From: JADZAI01 sp047602465
GTDB lineage: Bacteria > Pseudomonadota > Alphaproteobacteria > Micropepsales > Micropepsaceae
NCBI GenBank assembly: GCA_047602465.1
Contig: JASGHF010000001.1
Coordinates: forward strand, 310,001-374,000
Length of the DNA stretch: 64,000 bases
Reading direction: 5' to 3'
The translations under genes and the position numbers were made by a program. Shown here in pieces: positions 59,021 to 64,000 of the stretch. A model generated the notes under the pieces. The model was given only the letters and a program-made list of their open reading frames with translations, was not told the DNA's origin and did no database searches. How positions within the stretch are numbered: position 1 is the stretch's first letter; each line of letters starts with the position of its first letter.

Positions 59021-60230
59021 GCCGGATTTTCAGACGGCGCCAGCAGCGATCCAGCGCAGCCACAAGCTCGGCCAGCTTCTCGTCGCTGTGGGCCGGGCTG
59101 GGCGTAAAGCGCAGGCGCTCCAGCCCGCGCGGGACGGTCGGATAGTTGATGGGCTGAACATAGATGCCGTACTCGAACAGCAGCTCGTCGGCCACCGCCT
59201 TGCACTGAACCGGATCGCCGACCAGCACCGGGACCATGTGCGAGACGGAGCTTTCCATGACAGGCAGGTTCGCATCGCGCAGCATCTGCTTCAGCTTCGC
59301 GGCCTTGGCGTGCAGCGTGTCGCGCTCGGCGTTCGACTGCTTGAGATGACGGACGCTCGCCAGCGCACCGGCCACCAGCACAGGCGACAGCGAGGTCGAG
59401 AAGATGAAACCGGGCGCGAAGGAGCGCACGCAATCCACGATGCGCGCGCTGGCGGCGATATAGCCGCCCATGACGCCATAGGCCTTCGCCAGCGTGCCTT
59501 CGATGATGTCGAGGCGGTGCATGACGCCATCGCGTTCCGCGACCCCTGCCCCGCGCGGCCCGTACATGCCGACGGCGTGGACTTCATCGAGATAGGTCAG
59601 CGCGCCGTATTTTTCGGCGATGTCGCAGAGAGCGGCGAGCGGCGCGATATCGCCGTCCATCGAATAGACGGATTCAAAAGCGATCAGCTTGGGAGCGGCC
59701 GGGTCGTCCTGCAGAATCAGCTCTTCCAGATGCGCGAGATCGTTGTGCCGGAAGACGCGCTTCACCGCGCCGCCCCGCTTGATCCCCTCGATCATCGAGG
59801 CGTGGTTCAGCTCGTCGGAGTAGATGATGACGCCCGGCAGGATGGCGGACAGCGTCGAGAGCGTCGCGTCATTCGAGACATAGCCGCTGGTGAACAGCAG
59901 CGCGGCTTCCTTGCCATGCAGGTCGGCAAGCTCGCGCTCGAGTTCGACGTGATAATGCGTGGTGCCGGAAATGTTGCGCGTGCCGCCGGATCCTGCGCCG
60001 ACATGCTCAATGGCCGCATGCATGGCCTCGGTGACGACGCTGCTCTGGCCCATGCCCAGATAGTCGTTCGAACACCACACGGTCACCGCGCGCTTGCCCT
60101 GCGTCTCGCTGGCGTGATGGACGGCGCGCGGATAGGCGCCGCGCTGGCGTTCGATGTCGATGAAGACGCGATAGCGCCCTTCGGCCTTCAGGCCGTCGAT
60201 CGCATCGTCGAAGATCTTGTCGTAATCCAT
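59010..60230 (-). CDS. hemA: 5-aminolevulinate synthase
   Basis: 406-residue PLP enzyme condensing glycine and succinyl-CoA, first step of haem synthesis by the C4 route used by alphaproteobacteria. VWCSNDYLGMGQ, GSGGTRNISGTTHYHVELE, ALLFTSGYVSNDATLSTL, YSDELNHASMIEGI and YLDEVHAVGMYGPRGAGVAERDG are conserved; the PLP lysine is in IEGTLAKAYGVMGGY. Start ATG 60230 (MDYDKIFDDAIDGLKAEGRYRVF) fits homologues. An FNR/FixK-type site lies 57 bases upstream. Confidence 0.97.
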   Translation of the reverse strand: MDYDKIFDDAIDGLKAEGRYRVFIDIERQRGAYPRAVHHASETQGKRAVTVWCSNDYLGMGQSSVVTEAMHAAIEHVGAGSGGTRNISGTTHYHVELERELADLHGKEAALLFTSGYVSNDATLSTLSAILPGVIIYSDELNHASMIEGIKRGGAVKRVFRHNDLAHLEELILQDDPAAPKLIAFESVYSMDGDIAPLAALCDIAEKYGALTYLDEVHAVGMYGPRGAGVAERDGVMHRLDIIEGTLAKAYGVMGGYIAASARIVDCVRSFAPGFIFSTSLSPVLVAGALASVRHLKQSNAERDTLHAKAAKLKQMLRDANLPVMESSVSHMVPVLVGDPVQCKAVADELLFEYGIYVQPINYPTVPRGLERLRFTPSPAHSDEKLAELVAALDRCWRRLKIRRAA

Positions 60231-60286
60231 CGAAGCCCCTGCAAACGGCAAGGCCAATACCTAGTACCGGGCATGTGCCCCCCGCT

Positions 60287-60300
60287 TTGATCAGGGTCAA
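60287..60300 (-). promoter_or_regulatory. FNR/FixK-type box upstream of hemA
   Basis: On the coding strand TTGAC-CCTG-ATCAA, matching the TTGAY-N4-RTCAA consensus for Crp/FNR-family regulators. TAGGTA at 60258-60263 is a possible -10 box, which would place the box centre near -41.5, a class II activator position. hemA control by FNR/FixK is established in several alphaproteobacteria. Confidence 0.65.
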
Positions 60301-60317
60301 GCGCTGGTGAAAGAAAC

Positions 60318-61064
60318 TCAAGCCAAACTATTGAGAACGCTTCGCAATAGCGCCGGGCGGTCGGTCATGATCCCGTCAACACCGAGCGCCGCCAGGCGCC
60401 GCATTTCGGCCTCGTCGTCGATGGTCCAGACATGGAGTTTCAACCCCAGCCGGCGTGCAGCGCGCACCGCAGCTGCATCGACCAACGTGACCGGCCCCTG
60501 CTTCACCGGAATCTGGATGCAGTTCGCGCCGAAACGTCCGGCCGGGATTCGCCGTTTGGCGAGCCAGAAGCGCGCGACCTCGCGCGGCCCCATGGAGGTG
60601 CAGGCGTCCTTGCCGAACGCCGCGCGGACCCGGGCGATGCGGGCATCAGAAAACGAACCGATGCAGACACGGTCCAGCACGTTCAGGCGGCGCAGCAGAT
60701 CGATCAGCGGGGCGACCGCGCCGTCATGCTTGGGGTCGATGTTCACCCGCAGGTCCGGCCAGGTGGTCAGCAATTCCTCAAGCAGGGGGATCGGCTCCGA
60801 TCCGCCGATCTTGGCGCCGCGTATGTCGGCGTAGTCCATCTCGGCGATCAGGCCTTTCGCGTCGGTGACGCGGTCCAGTCTGTCGTCGTGGAAAGCGAGC
60901 AGGACGCCGTCGCGCGTGGCATAGGCGTCGGTCTCGACATAGCGGTAGCCGAGGCCGACGGCGTAGGCGAACGCCTTCATCGTGTTCTCGGGCGCGTCCA
61001 GCGCCCCGCCGCGATGGGCGAAGGCGATGATGCCGTCGTGCTGGAGATAGGGATGCAGATTCAT
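60318..61064 (-). CDS. Glycerophosphodiester phosphodiesterase family protein
   Basis: 248-residue GDPD TIM barrel. IIAFAHRGGALDAPENTMKAF carries the H-R...E-N metal motif; VETDAYATRDGVLLAFHDDRLDRVTDAKG has E-x-D and the second histidine. The C-terminal LKLHVWTIDDEAEMRRLAALGVDGIMTDRP is also typical. No signal peptide, so a cytoplasmic enzyme releasing glycerol-3-phosphate from deacylated lipids, like UgpQ. It ends 17 bases before the hemA FNR box. Confidence 0.9.
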   Translation of the reverse strand: MNLHPYLQHDGIIAFAHRGGALDAPENTMKAFAYAVGLGYRYVETDAYATRDGVLLAFHDDRLDRVTDAKGLIAEMDYADIRGAKIGGSEPIPLLEELLTTWPDLRVNIDPKHDGAVAPLIDLLRRLNVLDRVCIGSFSDARIARVRAAFGKDACTSMGPREVARFWLAKRRIPAGRFGANCIQIPVKQGPVTLVDAAAVRAARRLGLKLHVWTIDDEAEMRRLAALGVDGIMTDRPALLRSVLNSLA

Positions 61065-61114
61065 GAGGCCCTCATGGGGGCACCATGCCGCGAAGACCCG
61101 CGCGCGCCAAACAG

Positions 61115-61145
61115 AAAGCCCGCCGGCGGGTGCGCGGCGGGCTTT
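61115..61145 (-). terminator. Rho-independent terminator after ldtR
   Basis: Stem AAAGCCCGCCG (61115-61125) / CGGCGGGCTTT (61135-61145) with a 9-base loop. On the minus strand the 3' arm runs into GGGCTTTCTGTTT. It lies 20 bases after the ldtR stop. Confidence 0.8.
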
Positions 61146-61165
61146 TTGCAGTCAAAGCATGAAGA

Positions 61166-61693
61166 TCAGAGACGGAAGCGGATCTGGTCTGCCCAGTAGC
61201 GCTCCAGACGGCGCAGCGAGTCGTTGAGCTGCACGAAGGTCGCCGCGTCGATGCCGCCGACCTTGTCGACCGACAGGGTGTGACGATCGAAGAGCGAGGC
61301 GCAGAGACGATGCACGATGCGGCCCTTTTCCGTCAGGCGCACGCGCACCGAGCGGCGGTCCACTTCCGAGCGGGCATGGTTGATATAGCCCATGTCGACA
61401 AGCTTCTTCAGATTGTACGACACGTTGGAGCCGAGATAGTGACCGCGCGAGCGCAGCTCGCCGGCGGTCATTTCCGCATCGCCGATATTGAACAGCAGCA
61501 GCGCCTGAACCGAGTTCACGTCGCGGATGCGCACGCGCTCCAGCTCGTCCTTGATCACGTCGAGAAGCTGGCGATGCAGCCGCTCGATGCGGTTCAGCGT
61601 CTCAAGATAGAGAGGCTTCAACTGGTCCGAGGCTTCCGTCGCCGCCGGAAGTTCCGGCGCATGAGGAAGACGCTGTTTCAGAGCTACGTTCAT
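61166..61693 (-). CDS. ldtR: LdtR/MarR family winged-helix regulator
   Basis: 175-residue regulator. A helical N-terminus (LKPLYLETLNRIERLHRQLLDVIKDELERVRIRDVNSVQALLLFNIGDAEMTAGELRSRGHYLGSNVSYNLKKLVDMGYINHARSEVDRRSVRVRLTEKG in outline) includes the recognition helix GSNVSYNLKKLVDMGY and the wing DRRSVRVRLT. This matches LdtR of alphaproteobacteria, a regulator linked to L,D-transpeptidase and envelope stress; naming is by resemblance. Monocistronic, with 271 bases of upstream sequence. Confidence 0.88.
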   Translation of the reverse strand: MNVALKQRLPHAPELPAATEASDQLKPLYLETLNRIERLHRQLLDVIKDELERVRIRDVNSVQALLLFNIGDAEMTAGELRSRGHYLGSNVSYNLKKLVDMGYINHARSEVDRRSVRVRLTEKGRIVHRLCASLFDRHTLSVDKVGGIDAATFVQLNDSLRRLERYWADQIRFRL

Positions 61694-61964
61694 CGCGATT
61701 TTCCCGCGTTGTTCACCACCATCGAGCGTGAAGATACGGGCGCTCGCTTAAGCCGGGGTCAAAGAACGCGGTGAACGCGGGTTAATCTTGATTTTCGCTA
61801 AGCAAGATTTGCCGCAGCAATACGCGGAAGCGGAATTCATACGTCCTGAAAAAACCGCCGCCGTATGTCTTAATTCAGCTTAATCCGGCGAATTTTCTGG
61901 CTCGTCTGATGAAAATTGCGCCGTTTGCGTTGAGGATCGGAATCGCAGACGGGCTTAACGCCGC
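61694..61964. other. Intergenic region upstream of ldtR, no gene
   Basis: 271 bases, notably AT-richer than its surroundings, between the ldtR start and the hydrolase stop. It contains TTAATTCAGCTTAAT (about 61870-61885) and a TTAATCTTGATTTTCG stretch. Probably holds the ldtR promoter; no clear hexamers or terminator could be fixed. Confidence 0.4.
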
Positions 61965-62996
61965 CTATGCGTCAGCTGTCCATTCCTTCTCCAGCGGCGC
62001 GAAATAGTCATCGATCATCCAGGACTTCACGTCTTCCAGCGCGGCCGGCTGCCATTTCGGCGCGCCGTCCTTCTCGATGATCGTGGCGCGCACGCCTTCA
62101 TAGAAGTCGTGCCCGCGCTGGATGCGCTCGGTCAGGCGGAATTCGATCTGCATACAGTCGCGGAACGATCTGGAGAGGCCCGCCTGCATCTGCCGCATCG
62201 CGATCTTCAGGCTGGTCGGCGACTTGGTGCGGATTGTTTTCGCGGTCGCCTGCGCCCATTCGGTGGAGTCGGCTTCAAGATTTGCCAGAACCTGCTCAAC
62301 AGACTCGCCGCCGAAATGGAAATCGACCTGGCGCTGCAGGTCTTCCATCGGGTCCGGCACCGGCTCGGCCCAGGGCCTCAGCGCGTGCGACGCCTCGGCC
62401 TCGCTGAGCGCCGCGATGATCGTCTCGAACTCCTCGAACCGCGCGACATGGGTTGCGAGGCGGAGATGACGCAGCTCCAGCGCTTTCAGCCGCGATCCCG
62501 TCAGCGCGAGATACAGGCCCATCCGGCCTTCCAGACGCGGCAGGAAGAACGTGCCGCCGACATCCGGAAACAGGCCAATGCCGGTTTCAGGCATGGCGAA
62601 GGCGGTGGTCTCGCACACGACGCGGGCCGAGCCGTGGAACGAGACGCCGACCCCGCCGCCCATCACGAGGCCTTGTATGAGCGCGACGAAGGGTTTGGGA
62701 AATTCCTTGATCAGCGTGTTGAGGCGGTACTCCTCCGCCCAGAAGTCGCTGGCATAGGGCGTGCGGTCGCGGCCGCTCTCATAGAGCGCGCGGACGTCGC
62801 CGCCGGCGCAGAAGGCGCGGTCGCCTGCGCTACGGATGACGACCGTCTCGACACCGTCGTCGATCGCCCAGGCTTTCAGTTGCGGCGTGATCGCCCGCAC
62901 CATCTCAAGCGTCAGCGCGTTCAGCGCCCTGGGGCGGTTCAGCGTGACGATGCCGGCGCGACCGCGCCGCTCGAACAGGACTTCGGCTTCACTCAT
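61965..62996 (-). CDS. 3-hydroxyisobutyryl-CoA hydrolase-type protein
   Basis: 343-residue crotonase-superfamily enzyme of the HIBYL-CoA hydrolase type: VTLNRPRALNALTLEMVRAI, RAFCAGGDVRALYE, GLVMGGGVGVSFHGSARVVCETTAFAMPETGIGLFPDVGGTFFLPRL (with the PETGIG glutamate and PDVG aspartate of this branch) and the long C-terminal extension with FRDCMQIEFRLTERIQRGHDFYEGVRATIIEKDGAPKWQP. It acts in valine breakdown. Its start overlaps the upstream membrane gene as ATGA, and an isobutyryl-CoA-type dehydrogenase lies just upstream. Confidence 0.9.
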   Translation of the reverse strand: MSEAEVLFERRGRAGIVTLNRPRALNALTLEMVRAITPQLKAWAIDDGVETVVIRSAGDRAFCAGGDVRALYESGRDRTPYASDFWAEEYRLNTLIKEFPKPFVALIQGLVMGGGVGVSFHGSARVVCETTAFAMPETGIGLFPDVGGTFFLPRLEGRMGLYLALTGSRLKALELRHLRLATHVARFEEFETIIAALSEAEASHALRPWAEPVPDPMEDLQRQVDFHFGGESVEQVLANLEADSTEWAQATAKTIRTKSPTSLKIAMRQMQAGLSRSFRDCMQIEFRLTERIQRGHDFYEGVRATIIEKDGAPKWQPAALEDVKSWMIDDYFAPLEKEWTADA

Positions 62997-63403
62997 GGCG
63001 CAGCGACATTCTCCAGGCGCAACGTCAACTGCTTACGCACGCGGCGATCCGAGCTGTACCCGCCGAAAAGCGCGGCGGCATAGGCGAGCAGCATCAGCGC
63101 GCCGAATTTGGCGTCGAGCGACATGTCGAGTTTGGGGAAGACGAGCGAGAAGTTCGCCGTGACGAGCGCATCCAGAACCATCCCGGGCAGCACGAAGCTG
63201 ACCGCCGCAAGCGCCCTGTTTTCCGGCAGCACGTTCAGAACGCCGAGATAGAGCACCATGAAGCCCCAGCAGAGCGGCGCGGCGATGATGAACAGGATCG
63301 CGTTCTCGATATCGCCGACGCCAAAGAAATGTTCGCCGTAGAACCGGAACAGCAGCGTCGCAGCCAGCCAGACGATGAACCCGACGACGGAATGATAGAT
63401 CAT
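62993..63403 (-). CDS. Membrane protein of unknown function (DUF5367-like)
   Basis: 136 residues with four hydrophobic segments (about 3-20, 32-58, 65-85 and 98-115) and a basic C-terminus SSDRRVRKQLTLRLE. The motif FPKLDMSLDAKFGALMLLAYAAALFGG resembles small DUF5367-type membrane proteins; this assignment is tentative. It is wedged between a dehydrogenase (9 bases) and the hydrolase (ATGA overlap), so it is translated with the valine-type genes; a metabolic role is not evident. Confidence 0.7.
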   Translation of the reverse strand: MIYHSVVGFIVWLAATLLFRFYGEHFFGVGDIENAILFIIAAPLCWGFMVLYLGVLNVLPENRALAAVSFVLPGMVLDALVTANFSLVFPKLDMSLDAKFGALMLLAYAAALFGGYSSDRRVRKQLTLRLENVAAP

Positions 63404-63412
63404 GTCCTGCTC

Positions 63413-64000
63413 CTACTGCCGCGAGAGTTCGCGGGAGATGATGACCCGCATGATTTCGTTGGTGCCTTCCAGGATCTGGTGGACGCGCAGATCGCGCACA
63501 TGGCGCTCCAGCGGGAAGTCCTTCAGATAGCCATAGCCGCCGTGAAGCTGCAGCGCCTCGTTGGCGATGGTGAAGCAGGCGTCGGTCGCGAAGCGCTTGG
63601 CCATCGCGCACAGCATGGTGGCTTTGGGATCGCGTGCATCCAGTTTCGACGCGGCGTTGCGGATCATCAGGCGCGAGGCTTCAAGGCTCGTCGCCATGTC
63701 CGCGAGCTTGAACTGCAGCGCCTGGAACTCGCCGATGGGTTTTCCGAACGCCTTGCGCTCAGTCACGTATTGCTGCGCCGTCTCCAGCGCCGCGCGCGCC
63801 GTACCGAGCGAACACGCGCCGATGTTCAGGCGGCCGCCATCGAGGCCCATCATGGCGTAGCGGAAGCCATCGCCCTCCTTGCCGACGAGGTTCGCGACCG
63901 GCACGCGGCAGTCTTCAAAGTTCACCGTCGCGGTCGGCTGGCTGTTCCAGCCCATCTTGCGCTCCGGCTTGCCGAAGGTGAGGCCCGGCGTGCCGTTCTC
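63413..64000 (-). CDS. Acyl-CoA dehydrogenase, isobutyryl-CoA type (5' end outside window)
   Basis: C-terminal 195 residues of an FAD acyl-CoA dehydrogenase; the frame stays open to the window edge, so the N-terminal half is missing. Seen: KMGWNSQPTATVNFEDCRVPVANLVGKEGDGFRYAM, LDGGRLNIGACSLGTARAALETAQQYVTERKAFGKPI, ALQLHGGYGYLKDFPLERHVRDLRVHQILEGTNEIMRVIISREL, with the catalytic glutamate region LEGTNEIM. The GWNSQPTA wording and the hydrolase neighbour favour isobutyryl-CoA dehydrogenase in valine degradation. Confidence 0.9.
   Translation of the reverse strand, partial: ENGTPGLTFGKPERKMGWNSQPTATVNFEDCRVPVANLVGKEGDGFRYAMMGLDGGRLNIGACSLGTARAALETAQQYVTERKAFGKPIGEFQALQFKLADMATSLEASRLMIRNAASKLDARDPKATMLCAMAKRFATDACFTIANEALQLHGGYGYLKDFPLERHVRDLRVHQILEGTNEIMRVIISRELSRQ

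Noticed and set aside
61870..61885. TTAA-N6-TTAA resembling a CtrA box upstream of ldtR
   Set aside because: The spacing is six, not the seven bases of the CtrA consensus, and the region is AT-rich enough for chance matches.
1..64000. CRISPR arrays, insertion sequences, integrases, toxin-antitoxin or defence systems
   Set aside because: No direct-repeat arrays, transposase or nuclease signatures were seen. The RatA label does not imply a toxin here.

Overview
The window is a high-GC, densely coding stretch of an alphaproteobacterial chromosome, almost entirely core genome. Support for that assignment: NtrBC and NtrYX next to each other followed by dat-hfq-hflX, a fused IspDF, a lipoyl domain fused to the pyruvate dehydrogenase E1-beta subunit, 5-aminolevulinate synthase (C4 haem route), MucR and LdtR regulators, DUF2842, a ubiquinol-cytochrome c chaperone family protein and a K+-independent H+-pyrophosphatase. 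I cannot fix the genus; a Micropepsaceae/Caulobacterales-like lineage is a guess. There are no CRISPR arrays, IS elements, integrases or phage genes.

Layout. 1-4.9 kb: tatD and a metallo-beta-lactamase-fold hydrolase, then an ExbB-ExbD-TonB energy-transduction operon with a second TonB-like gene behind a terminator. 5.3-8.4 kb: a broken phytanoyl-CoA dioxygenase, a sugar-type MFS carrier and mazG. 8.4-18.2 kb (minus): dusB-ntrB-ntrC-ntrY-ntrX-dat-hfq-hflX, with hflX frameshifted. 18.3-20.8 kb: ispDF-pgpA-cinA and a small secreted protein. 20.8-23.9 kb: lipA-ratA facing an Aas-like acyl-activating enzyme. 24.1-31.4 kb (minus): pdhA-(MAPEG)-pdhB-(zinc-ribbon protein)-pdhC-lpd, then two small genes, with yaiI on the opposite strand. 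31.5-34 kb: eno, two tandem secreted paralogues (one with an internal amber stop) and ftsB. 34-36.5 kb: MAPEG, ECHDC3-like protein, secreted protein, CoA-binding protein. 36.5-41 kb: two membrane proteins, ctaA, DUF2842, amidase, GFA protein, tRNA-Pro(GGG). 41.3-46.6 kb: chaperone-yceD-rpmF-plsX-fabH-ihfA-merR facing away from bamE. 46.6-48.5 kb: an ArsR regulator and a TetR-SRPBCC pair with a clear double operator. 48.6-58 kb (minus): glyA-nrdR-ribD-ribE-ribBA-ribH-nusB-thiL, a secreted protein and hppA. 58.2-61.7 kb: mucR, a DUF6898-type gene, hemA with an FNR/FixK-type box, a glycerophosphodiesterase and ldtR. 61.9-64 kb: valine-degradation type genes, the last running off the window.

The most interesting signals are small. 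A palindromic repeat with CCTCCCCCG arms lies in frame inside the coding sequences of two unrelated proteins (PdhC and a MerR regulator), both times in a linker and both times read as LSSPV. Three convergent gene pairs end on one shared CTAG, whose two strands both read TAG. Three genes within about 27 kb carry apparent disabling lesions (phyH, hflX, a secreted paralogue). RibBA has a GTP cyclohydrolase II domain without its zinc cysteines, NtrX lacks GAFTGA, and MucR has lost most Ros-type zinc ligands. I did not find a convincing new multi-gene system; most of the window is conserved housekeeping. Motifs and coordinates were read by eye; family names rest on recognition of sequence signatures, not on database searches.
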